Origin: Candidatus Zipacnadia bacterium
GTDB lineage: Bacteria; Armatimonadota; Zipacnadia; Zipacnadales; Zipacnadaceae
Direction of reading: 5' to 3'
DNA length: 12,449 nt
NCBI GenBank assembly: GCA_029821415.1
Contig: JALGTJ010000009.1
Span: 1 to 12,449 of the forward strand
Shown here: piece by piece, positions 1 to 6,542 of the stretch
Layout: each line of letters starts with the position of its first letter
How positions within the stretch are numbered: the stretch's first letter is position 1
Translations under genes and position numbers: made by a program
The notes under the pieces: generated by a model
Seen by the model: the letters and a program-made list of their open reading frames with translations, nothing else
Told to the model about the DNA's origin: nothing
Database searches by the model: none

Positions 1-1
1 C

Positions 2-355
2 TTTGATAACCATGCAATAGGGGTAGTAGATACTTCGTTTGCCACCACCGCAACGCAGAACCTGTTGGAGATTAACGGGGCAGAGCGGACGCTGGTGGCT
101 CAAGGAGTGTTGGGCCAGACTCCCAGCGGAGTGCTGGAAGTCGTAGAGACCTATGAGGGGGCTCAGGAGTATTTGCGGATTGAATCAGACTGCCGGAATA
201 TGTATCAAGAAGAGATTGAGGCGTTCGCCAGAGCGATTATCAACGACACGGACCCGCCCATGGATGGCGAGGAAGGGGTATGGAGCCAACGAGTGGTGGA
301 GGCAGTCTATCAATCGGCAGAAACCGGGGCGGTAGTTAGAGTGGCCGATGTATAG
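2..355 (+). CDS. Gfo/Idh/MocA-family oxidoreductase, C-terminal fragment
   Basis: This is the last 117 residues of an NAD(P)-dependent dehydrogenase of the Gfo/Idh/MocA family; the Rossmann N-terminus lies outside the window. The frame is open from base 2 to a TAG at 353-355. The first part (VVDTSFATTATQNLLEINGA) is the beta-sheet substrate-domain region, where these enzymes carry a 'leeingaeGtl' strand. The end, with MYQEEIEAFARAI, then DGEEGVWSQRVVEAVYQSAE, is the typical C-terminal helix pair of the family. Members oxidise or reduce sugars, inositols and related polyols in the cytoplasm; the substrate cannot be told from this fragment. The gene ends 27 nt before the preferred start of the response regulator on the same strand, so the two may share a transcript. 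The family call is firm; the specific reaction is unknown. Confidence 0.88.
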   Translation, partial: FDNHAIGVVDTSFATTATQNLLEINGAERTLVAQGVLGQTPSGVLEVVETYEGAQEYLRIESDCRNMYQEEIEAFARAIINDTDPPMDGEEGVWSQRVVEAVYQSAETGAVVRVADV

Positions 356-382
356 CACCGCAAACAGATGAGGAATAATGCG

Positions 383-1753
383 ATGGCCAATAAGCGAAAG
401 TGCGCTCTGGTCGTTGATGACGACCCGGGCATGCAGGATCTGGTGGTCTCGATTCTGGAGGAGGGCGATTTCGAATGTCAGGCTACCGATACGGCGACGG
501 AGGCTTATCGGAGGGTGGAACAGGAGGACTTTGATCTGCTGGTTATTGATCGCAAACTTCCGGATACCGACGGTACCCGGCTGTTGCAGCAGATTCGCCG
601 CCTGGGCGTGGCCACGCCAGCAATACTCATTACAGCCTATCCGTCAGTTGACACAGCGGCTGATGCTCTCCGTTGGGGGGCATACGACTATCTGGTGAAA
701 CCCTTCAATGCCGGGGAATTGCTAGAAAAAGCTCAGGGCGCTGTTAGCAAGCAGGCGCTGGTTGACGCAAATCTATACTTGTGGGAAACTCTCAATGAGA
801 AGTATAACTGGCAGCATGTCCTGAGCCGTAATGTCAAGGTCCAGGAAACCTACATAATGGCAACAAAGGCTGCGAGGGGCAATGCCCCGGTGTTGATTCA
901 AGGGGAGACTGGTACCGGCAAGGAGTACCTGGCTCGAGCGATCCATTATCTGGGCGAACGAGCCGAGCAGGCAATGGTGGCGCTTAACTGTGGTGGCTTC
1001 CCTGATGAACTACTGGAAAACGAGCTGTTTGGTCACGAGAAGGGTGCATTTACTTCGGCCAACACAGCAAAGATCGGTCTGTGCGAAATCGCTGATGGCG
1101 GGACGCTGTTTTTGGACGAAATCACCCATATGAGCTCGGCTATGCAGGTAAAGCTGCTGCGATTTGTCGAGGACCAGAGCTTTATGCGCTTGGGCGGAAC
1201 CAAGCCAATTACGGTGGATGTACGGATCATAGCAGCAAGCAACCAGCCAGTAGAAGAGATGGTGGCATCGGGCCAGTTCCGGGATGACCTGTACTACCGG
1301 TTGAACGTGATTCCGCTAAGCTTACCTCCACTACGGCAACGACCGGAAGATATTGAAGTATTTACCGAACATTTTGTGAGGCAATTCGGCGGCGAGGCGA
1401 GCAAACAAATTAGCCAAGAGGCATGGGAGAAGCTACATAGCCATAATTGGCCGGGAAATCTGCGAGAGTTAAGAAACGCCATTCAGCGTGCTATCGTGCT
1501 ATCTGTTGGTGACAGCATCAAGCCCAAATACCTGTTGACAGAGACTGATTTGACGAGGCTGGAAAAGGGAACCGGCAGTAACCATGAGCAGGAGAGAAAG
1601 TCGTCTTTACTAACACTGGAGGAGATGGAAAGGCAGCATATCCTGGCAGTGTTGGATGCCTGCGATGGCGACACAGAGACTGCGGCCGAGATCCTAGGCA
1701 TCAGCCCATCAACCGTGCGTCGGCGACTGAAGAACTACAAAGAGACGGATTAG
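383..1753 (+). CDS. NtrC-family sigma-54-dependent response regulator
   Basis: This is a 456-residue enhancer-binding activator that would use ATP hydrolysis to remodel sigma-54 RNA polymerase at target promoters. Residues 1 to about 120 form a receiver domain: acidic cluster VVDDDP at about 10-15, likely phosphorylated Asp56 in VIDRKLPD, and the conserved Lys in LVKPF. The AAA+ domain shows Walker A GETGTGKE (174-181), Walker B GGTLFLDE (239-246), sensor I AASN and RDDLYYRLNV with the arginine region. The sigma-54 contact loop reads GAFTSA (221-226), not the usual GAFTGA. A Fis-type helix-turn-helix ends the protein (about 432-452, ILGISPSTVRRRL). An ATG at 368 is in frame, but GAGGA at 370-374 sits 8 nt before ATG 383, which favours 383. 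No sensor kinase gene is next to it. With rpoN and flgM close by, a flagellar FlrC/FlgR-like role is possible but unproven. Confidence 0.93.
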   Translation: MANKRKCALVVDDDPGMQDLVVSILEEGDFECQATDTATEAYRRVEQEDFDLLVIDRKLPDTDGTRLLQQIRRLGVATPAILITAYPSVDTAADALRWGAYDYLVKPFNAGELLEKAQGAVSKQALVDANLYLWETLNEKYNWQHVLSRNVKVQETYIMATKAARGNAPVLIQGETGTGKEYLARAIHYLGERAEQAMVALNCGGFPDELLENELFGHEKGAFTSANTAKIGLCEIADGGTLFLDEITHMSSAMQVKLLRFVEDQSFMRLGGTKPITVDVRIIAASNQPVEEMVASGQFRDDLYYRLNVIPLSLPPLRQRPEDIEVFTEHFVRQFGGEASKQISQEAWEKLHSHNWPGNLRELRNAIQRAIVLSVGDSIKPKYLLTETDLTRLEKGTGSNHEQERKSSLLTLEEMERQHILAVLDACDGDTETAAEILGISPSTVRRRLKNYKETD

Positions 1754-1802
1754 AACACGGCTGTCCCCAGCTATTTATGCTTGCTCGTCGGACTTGTCCA
1801 GC

Positions 1803-2156
1803 CTATGCGGCCTGCTGATCGTCCTGGAGCTGCTCGAGTTGGCGCCGGATTGCAGCATCAGCTTGGCGAATGCGCTGCTCATGATCGCGGTGAATATCGA
1901 GGATTTTCTCCAGCCGCTCGATCATATCTGTTGGGGCTTTACCACTGGCAATCAGCCTACTCGCCTGCAGGTAGACTATTTTCCACGCTTCAGCCTGCTG
2001 CTCGAGCAACTGCCGAAATAGCTCGATATCGCCCTTGTCCAGAGCGATCTTCTCCTGGATCTGTACTTCATGCAACTCTCCCATTGCTTCCCACAAAGTC
2101 GAAGGTGGGGCAGCCTGGTCCGGTTGTCTGTTTATGTTATCCGATTGGGAAGGCAT
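1803..2156 (-). CDS. FlgN/FliT-like coiled-coil protein (putative flagellar export chaperone)
   Basis: This is a 117-residue hydrophilic, mostly helical protein. After a Pro/Gln-rich N-terminal tail of about 20 residues comes a long amphipathic stretch. It contains EKIALDKGDIELFRQLLEQQ, the pattern of FlgN/FliT-type chaperones ('.all.gDieal.eLle.q'), then a second helix (MIERLEKILDIHRDHEQRIR) and a Gln-rich end. FlgN escorts hook-associated proteins FlgK/FlgL to the flagellar export gate. The call rests on composition, length and the FlgM-like gene 230 nt upstream on the same strand, the usual flgM-flgN order. ATG 2156 has no clear Shine-Dalgarno, and the upstream in-frame stop (TGA at 2163-2165) excludes a longer product. 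An internal ATG giving MGELHEVQ is an alternative. No flgK follows; the gene converges on the response regulator. The protein is likely real, but the name is tentative. Confidence 0.6.
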   Translation of the reverse strand: MPSQSDNINRQPDQAAPPSTLWEAMGELHEVQIQEKIALDKGDIELFRQLLEQQAEAWKIVYLQASRLIASGKAPTDMIERLEKILDIHRDHEQRIRQADAAIRRQLEQLQDDQQAA

Positions 2157-2226
2157 ATATTGTCAGTCTGGCTCTCAGCAGCGCATAGGATGAAGACTCT
2201 GGCCGGTTTTGATCGGCGCAATTATG

Positions 2227-2253
2227 CAATCGGCATCTATCGAACTAATCTAA
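2227..2253 (-). promoter_or_regulatory. Weak sigma-28-like promoter candidate before the FlgN-like gene
   Basis: On the minus strand the sequence reads TTAGATTA, then 11 nt, then GCCGATTG. The enterobacterial sigma-28 consensus is TAAAGTTT-N11-GCCGATAA, so the -10 matches 6 of 8, the spacer is exact and the -35 matches only 4 of 8. It ends about 70 nt upstream of the FlgN-like ATG, in the unusually wide gap after flgM. If real, it would put this gene directly under the sigma factor that FlgM inhibits. It could be a chance match. Confidence 0.2.
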
Positions 2254-2386
2254 AGTCTCTGGGCGAGCCCGGTATTCATCAGTATGCTTACCGTACCCTT
2301 AAGTTATTTCTCAGTTGGGCACGGACCAGTACCAGCCCCTGCAAGGGAATGGCGGGCGTCTATAGTAGCATAAGGATTATGTTCGT

Positions 2387-2668
2387 TTAGGCAGCAGCAC
2401 GGTAGGCACGTCGAGTATCTTCGGCTGCTTCCAAAATCAGCGCTGCCAAATGCCTGCTGTCTATTTCGTACTCTCCGCTGCGCAATTTTTGGCGTACAGC
2501 ATTTATCCGTTGGTAGCGGACCTCGGGTAACTGTTGGACCATACGGGCAATCTGCCGATACAGACGGACATCGCCACAAAGTTTCACTGCCCTTTCCTTG
2601 AAGTGCTGTCTAACTACGGCCGGCTGCCGGGAAGGGTTGCTTTTGCGTACCTCAGACACTATTCGCAT
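2387..2668 (-). CDS. flgM: FlgM-like anti-sigma-28 factor
   Basis: This is a 93-residue protein resembling FlgM, which binds and silences the flagellar sigma factor FliA (sigma-28) until it is exported through the finished hook-basal body. The C-terminal half carries the family signature: Val-Arg-Leu near 34, then QLPEVRYQRINAVRQKLRSG (46-65), YEID (67-70) and a final helix (HLAALILEAAED). This corresponds to the 'lp.vR.erV..ir..i..G.Y.vd...iA..li' pattern of FlgM. The N-terminal MRIVSEVR is also FlgM-like. ATG 2668 was chosen because AAAGGAGGAGGT (2679-2689 region) ends 9 nt before it; the in-frame ATG at 2695 would lie upstream of that ribosome binding site. A conserved-length protein and strong RBS support a real gene. 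The FlgN-like gene follows on the same strand. No other flagellar structural gene is in view. Confidence 0.8.
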   Translation of the reverse strand: MRIVSEVRKSNPSRQPAVVRQHFKERAVKLCGDVRLYRQIARMVQQLPEVRYQRINAVRQKLRSGEYEIDSRHLAALILEAAEDTRRAYRAAA

Positions 2669-2678
2669 CTGTTCTGCA

Positions 2679-2689
2679 CCTCCTCCTTT
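2679..2689 (-). promoter_or_regulatory. Strong ribosome binding site of flgM
   Basis: The minus strand reads AAAGGAGGAGG followed by TGCAGAACAG and ATG at 2668. This purine-rich site includes a full AGGAGG at normal spacing. It decides the start in favour of 2668 over the upstream in-frame ATG at 2695. Confidence 0.8.
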
Positions 2690-2711
2690 CCACATCTAAT
2701 CATCTGTGCTG

Positions 2712-2809
2712 TGATTGTTGAGCAACTATTTATTCTTCTTTGGTATAACAATCGCTGGTGTATTGAGTGCTATGACTATGAGGTTATATCCTAGTTGCTA
2801 CAATCGCTG
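2712..2809. repeat. Cluster of short direct and inverted repeats upstream of flgM
   Basis: Three related motifs lie 45-140 nt upstream of the flgM start. The 10-mer ACAATCGCTG occurs twice in direct orientation on the plus strand, at 2748-2757 and 2800-2809. AGTTGCT at 2793-2799 runs directly into the second copy. Its inverse AGCAACT is at 2721-2727, and the minus strand there reads AGTTGCTCAACAATCA (2712-2727), an inverted relative of AGTTGCTACAATCG (2793-2806). The repeats sit where activator binding sites or an enhancer for flgM would be expected, but no binding protein can be assigned from sequence. Confidence 0.45.
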
Positions 2810-2910
2810 TGGTCTTGTCGGCCTGCGTTGTTACAGGTAGTCGGGCAAATTCCCGGAAGGTATTAGCACTTCGATCTTTCGTATCATCGCACAGCCAACC
2901 TCTGTAAGAG

Positions 2911-2944
2911 GTGGTAGGGGATCTATCTAGCGGAAGACTACCAC
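2911..2944. repeat. Inverted repeat in the flgM-rpoN gap
   Basis: GTGGTAG (2911-2917) pairs perfectly with CTACCAC (2938-2944) across a 20-nt interior. Its first two bases overlap a second perfect hairpin, ACCTCT-GTA-AGAGGT (2898-2912), so the two stems could not both form completely. Such overlapping stems can act as a switch or belong to a structured RNA. No following T-run supports a plain terminator. Confidence 0.35.
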
Positions 2945-3445
2945 TACACGCACAATGTGGGGGCAGGGGAAGTCGGAGAAGAAGCAGCCGCATGGGTTGG
3001 CGGCCACTGGAATAGGGTGGGCTATCGCCGGCGGCATTGTAGAGTCCTGTGCTCATATTGCCCCCCGGAGCCTGTGCTGTATCGGTTGCGGTCATTGCTG
3101 CCAACCCCTTGTGGTGGTTGGTGGCGGCTACGATTGAGTGCTGCCAATTATTGTCCAATAACAATATCTGCGGCTCGTATTAACTATATCGGCATCCCGA
3201 CCGCATGCTTTAACTGAAGTTTCCTACAATAATTTTGCATAATAATAGTGTCTCCCAGTAAATGTTTCGACTCTTTACCGCACTTTCTTCTGTTCATTTA
3301 TGGGATGCCCCTCAAGAAAAAGCCACTTGGGGCCGATAGTAACTTCGTCGAAGTAGCGCATGCCATAGCGCCGACCCAACCGCGGCACCTGGGCCTATAC
3401 CGCACCACTGTTGTCAGCGGTACCGCTTCGTCCGAAGGGGGGACT

Positions 3446-4846
3446 ATGCTACAGTTTCGGTACGAAGTTCAACCACGCACCAACGTTACTGTCAGTCCGC
3501 ATATTGTTGTTCGCAGCACGCTGCTTGAGCTGGACTATGCTGAGTTATCGGAGCGTGTTGAGCAGGAACTGGAAGAGAACCCTGCTCTAGATATGGACCC
3601 AGACGACGAGCAATACGACCATCTGCCCGTGGGGCCACCTCCGTATTCTATTCCCTCAAACTATTCCCAACCGCACTCCAGCGAGGGCTTTTCCCTAGAT
3701 GCACTTAGAGAATCTTACACTCTCCAGGATGACTTGATGTGGCAATTGCGCGCTACTGCACCCCAATCAATTCAGAAGATTGGGGAAATTCTGATTGCTG
3801 CTATTGACGACGACGGATATCTTACCACCGACGTCTTTCGGGTAGCCGAGGATCTTGACATTTCCCTTGAGAAAGTGCAGAGCGCGCTGGACTATGTGCA
3901 ACAACTTAGTCCACCTGGGGTAGGAGCTCGTTCCTTGCGCGAGTGTCTACAACTCCAACTGCGTGAGCGACAAAAGGCCGGAGAATCCATCCCGGAGGCC
4001 GTCGAGCTTGTTGTCCAGCACTTTGACTGCTGTGGAGGCAATCTCCAGGAGAAGCTGGCCCAGGCTACCAATTTGGCCGTCAGCGAGGTCTGCGAGGCCC
4101 TTGAATATATCCGCTCCACGCTTCACCCTTATCCTGGCCAGCAGTTTCACACGGATGCGCCTGAGCGGTCCGGCGACCGTCATAACCGTCATATCTATCC
4201 TGATGCCATAGTTTACTACGATGGTAAGGACCTGTCTGTAAAGATTCCCCAGCCTGAGGCTCGTACATTGCGCATTAATTATGCCTATTTGCGTCTGGAG
4301 CGGGCTATAAAGCAAAGCCAGGCCGTGGCCGGCTCTACATCAGATCTTGATCCTGAGCAGATACAGATTGTCTGCCAGCAAATCCGGTCAGCACGACGCT
4401 TCATCGAGATGCTTCAACAGCGCCACATCACTATGCAACTTATCACCGAAACCATTGTTGAGCGACAAAAGGCTATGTTTACTCGGGGAGTAATGGCCCT
4501 GAGGCCCCTAAGCAAGAAGGAAATTGCCCTGAAAACTGGTTTCCATGAGTCCACAGTATCGCGGGCTACTCGCGGTAAGCACCTCATGATGCCAGATGGT
4601 GCGTTGCTACCCTTCTCCATTTTCTTTGAAGACGCCCTACCTACCAAGGCGCTTATCGCCCAGATAATCCAACAGGAAGACGTCGAGACTCCGTTGACCG
4701 ACAAACAACTCGAGGGTCTTCTTGCCGAAGAGGGCTATGAACTCGCCCGCCGTACCGTGACCAAATATCGCAAGCAGATGGGCATTCCCTCATCCCGTAG
4801 CCGGGATAGCACTTTCAGCCTTAGCTTGGCTTATCTGCTTGGATAA
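3446..4846 (+). CDS. rpoN: RNA polymerase sigma-54 factor
   Basis: This is a 466-residue sigma-54, the factor that recognises -24/-12 promoters and needs an NtrC-type ATPase to open DNA. Region I is residues 1 to about 50 and ends VEQELEENPALDMD, matching the family's 'ieqaLEeNPlLe'. An acidic region II follows. The core-binding domain contains IDDDGYLTTD and QLSPPGVGARSLRECLQLQL. The DNA-binding part has the HTH segment KEIALKTGFHESTVSRATRG, and the RpoN box reads ARRTVTKYRK (434-443), followed by MGIPSSRSR. Length is normal for the family. A GTG at 3248 is in frame, but the extra 66 residues resemble nothing. ATG 3446 has a purine-rich AAGGGGGG just upstream and begins region I. Region I is less glutamine-rich than in proteobacterial RpoN. 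The NtrC-type regulator at 383-1753 is a natural partner. Confidence 0.96.
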   Translation: MLQFRYEVQPRTNVTVSPHIVVRSTLLELDYAELSERVEQELEENPALDMDPDDEQYDHLPVGPPPYSIPSNYSQPHSSEGFSLDALRESYTLQDDLMWQLRATAPQSIQKIGEILIAAIDDDGYLTTDVFRVAEDLDISLEKVQSALDYVQQLSPPGVGARSLRECLQLQLRERQKAGESIPEAVELVVQHFDCCGGNLQEKLAQATNLAVSEVCEALEYIRSTLHPYPGQQFHTDAPERSGDRHNRHIYPDAIVYYDGKDLSVKIPQPEARTLRINYAYLRLERAIKQSQAVAGSTSDLDPEQIQIVCQQIRSARRFIEMLQQRHITMQLITETIVERQKAMFTRGVMALRPLSKKEIALKTGFHESTVSRATRGKHLMMPDGALLPFSIFFEDALPTKALIAQIIQQEDVETPLTDKQLEGLLAEEGYELARRTVTKYRKQMGIPSSRSRDSTFSLSLAYLLG

Positions 4847-5015
4847 CTCCCTACGAGCGGGCTTATACCCGTAAATGCTTTCCGCCGTTGAGGCAAGTTC
4901 CTTGCGACACGCTGGTGGTGCCCGCCGTTCCATAGTCTCACTATCTTCCTACAATTGACCATGATACAGGGCAGCGACGCTGGGGCGAGGTCAACAGTAT
5001 CACATCCGAGTCTGT

Positions 5016-6515
5016 TCATACCAATCCCAACTCCTTCAGTCTCCATCGGTCCCCCAGATAGTAGCCAGCATCCAACAGAATGCCCTGCAGTTCTGTGACA
5101 TCAATCTTTTTGGGAGAAATGTCTTGTTTGGCTGCCAATGCCGCCGCCGTGCCGACCGCCTGGCCCATCACCTTGGCAGCCATGCGATGGCGCAAAAGCG
5201 TATCCGGGATCCCTGAGGCACTCCGCCCCACGGCTAACAATCCATCGATCTTTTTGGGAAGCATAACCCGATAAGGCATATCAACCCATTTGCATTCCCC
5301 TTCGCTACAGCTATGACGAAGTGCGCGGTTCTCCCCATATAGATACAGTACGTCATCAAATCGGCGGCCTGCTCGGCAGTCGTCCATAGTCAGCGTATAC
5401 TCGCCCTCAATACACGGCCCTCCCCGCGAGCCCAGGTAAGGTGCGATGTACAGCAAGAAAGAGTCTTCAAAACCTGGCACGTAGTTCTTCCAGAAATGGG
5501 TGATTTCAAAAATCCGCCTCCGGAATGCTATTTCAAGGGCCGAGATGTGCAAACCGTTGCCGGCATCCATCCCGCGAACAAGCATAATGCGCCCCAACGC
5601 GAATCCCGGCATGCTGGGACATCTGAAGGGCATTGGTCCGTATCCGGGAATGTTGCCTAAGTCTATCGAGCGACCGTCCAAAGTGATGCTTTCGCGAAGC
5701 TTGTATTCCCCGGTCTCGACACCCTTCCGAACAAAAGGAATGATGGGCCTGTACTCTTCGTACCAGTAACCCTCAGGAAATACTTCTCGTCCCCATTCCA
5801 GGTCTTCAGCGCTGATCTCGGCCCGCTCCCGGTAAGCGTCATACTTCTCCCAATTCACGCCCCCGACGAGGTAACCTAAACCCATTCCCGTCGGCGCATG
5901 CTCATCTATCTCTTGGTAGCAATCCTTGGGGTAGAGAATGGGAGCTCCAGCTCTTCGGGCAACATCCGCCTCCCCGGTCGCATCAATCACCACCTTGGCC
6001 TTGACTGCCTGCCGACCGGATTTATTCTCGACAAAAAGCCCTCGCACACAGTTCTCTTCGAGAATAGGATCCGCTACCTGAGTGGACACCAGCAATTGTG
6101 CTCCGCTTTCCTCCAGCATTTGGGCAGCCAGGTAACTCGCAATGTTAGAATCTCGCGCATAGTTTTGCTCACGGCTCACTTGCGCGCCTTTATCTCTGAA
6201 TGGAGGGATACTGCCGCCTCCCAGGTCAACGTATCTCAGCAGAAATTCCCTCGCAATTCCGTACAGTCTTGGATAGATAGTGCTTTCGTACGATAGCTTT
6301 TCGTGAAACGGCGTGTCGATCATGCCACCACTGACAATCATGCCCGGGCCTATGTTTCCGCCGATGCTCGCAAAACGCTCGATCAGCAAAGTGCTGGCCC
6401 CATTCCGGGCCGCAGCGATAGCGGCAAAGGTCCCCGCGACACCGCCACCTGCCACTGCGACATCAACATCGTCTATTACTGGAACCTTCTTCTCTGGCTC
6501 GGTTACAGAACTCAT
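5016..6515 (-). CDS. FAD-dependent oxidoreductase, FAD_oxidored (PF12831) type
   Basis: This is a 499-residue cytoplasmic flavoenzyme; no signal peptide is seen. An N-terminal Rossmann fold carries GGGVAG (23-28) and Glu46 at the end of the second strand (STLLIER), the usual FAD ADP-ribose contacts. Further family signatures are SIGGNIGPGMIVSGGM near the flavin, VVIDATGEADVARRAG in the middle, and near the C-terminus GLLAVGRSASGIPDTLLRHR followed by the helix MAAKVMGQAVGTAAALA. These mark the PF12831 group, whose substrates are mostly undefined. GTG 6524 is also in frame, but AGAGGG lies 8 nt before ATG 6515 and overlaps the GTG, so 6515 is preferred. The isochorismatase-fold gene ends 27 nt upstream on the same strand, so the two are almost surely cotranscribed. 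The gene converges on rpoN. The substrate is unknown. Confidence 0.9.
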   Translation of the reverse strand: MSSVTEPEKKVPVIDDVDVAVAGGGVAGTFAAIAAARNGASTLLIERFASIGGNIGPGMIVSGGMIDTPFHEKLSYESTIYPRLYGIAREFLLRYVDLGGGSIPPFRDKGAQVSREQNYARDSNIASYLAAQMLEESGAQLLVSTQVADPILEENCVRGLFVENKSGRQAVKAKVVIDATGEADVARRAGAPILYPKDCYQEIDEHAPTGMGLGYLVGGVNWEKYDAYRERAEISAEDLEWGREVFPEGYWYEEYRPIIPFVRKGVETGEYKLRESITLDGRSIDLGNIPGYGPMPFRCPSMPGFALGRIMLVRGMDAGNGLHISALEIAFRRRIFEITHFWKNYVPGFEDSFLLYIAPYLGSRGGPCIEGEYTLTMDDCRAGRRFDDVLYLYGENRALRHSCSEGECKWVDMPYRVMLPKKIDGLLAVGRSASGIPDTLLRHRMAAKVMGQAVGTAAALAAKQDISPKKIDVTELQGILLDAGYYLGDRWRLKELGLV

Positions 6516-6542
6516 CTTTCGCACCCTCTTAATTTGGATAAG

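Larger units (their letters stand above)
2690..3445. other. Long intergenic region between flgM and rpoN, no convincing gene
   Basis: About 755 nt separate the divergent flgM and rpoN starts. Open frames here (for example 2784-3164 on the minus strand and 2955-3137 on the plus strand) have no recognisable family, unsupported starts and low-complexity composition, so they are not called. The stretch holds the repeat cluster near flgM and several small inverted repeats: ACCTCT/AGAGGT with a 3-nt loop (2898-2912), GTGGTAG/CTACCAC (2911-2944), CCAACC/GGTTGG (3101-3121) and TATTGT/ACAATA (3149-3166). The part from about 3170 to 3245 is AT-rich and may carry the rpoN promoter; TACAAT at 3225-3230 is a possible -10 without a good -35. 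The region could hold a small RNA or a decayed gene, but I see no known RNA signature. Confidence 0.6.

Noticed and set aside
1781..2188. 135-residue plus-strand frame opposite the FlgN-like gene
   Set aside because: Its composition looks like an antisense shadow, while the minus-strand frame gives a coherent helical protein next to flgM.
2981..2989. GAAGCAGCC resembling the SRP RNA apical loop
   Set aside because: The rest of the SRP signature (GGTCAGG, CCGGAAGG and the pairing arms) is missing.
2784..3164. 126-residue minus-strand open frame in the flgM-rpoN gap
   Set aside because: No recognisable family, low-complexity Leu/Pro/Arg stretches, no good ribosome binding site; probably a chance frame.
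3190..3207. GG-N10-GC match upstream of rpoN as a sigma-54 promoter
   Set aside because: The -12 half lacks TTGC (it reads CCGC), so only the spacing fits.
3248..3445. N-terminal extension of rpoN from GTG 3248
   Set aside because: The extra 66 residues have no sigma-54 character, and ATG 3446 has a purine-rich site directly upstream and begins region I.
6516..6524. GTG 6524 as the start of the FAD-dependent oxidoreductase
   Set aside because: The GTG overlaps the best ribosome binding site, which is ideally placed for ATG 6515.
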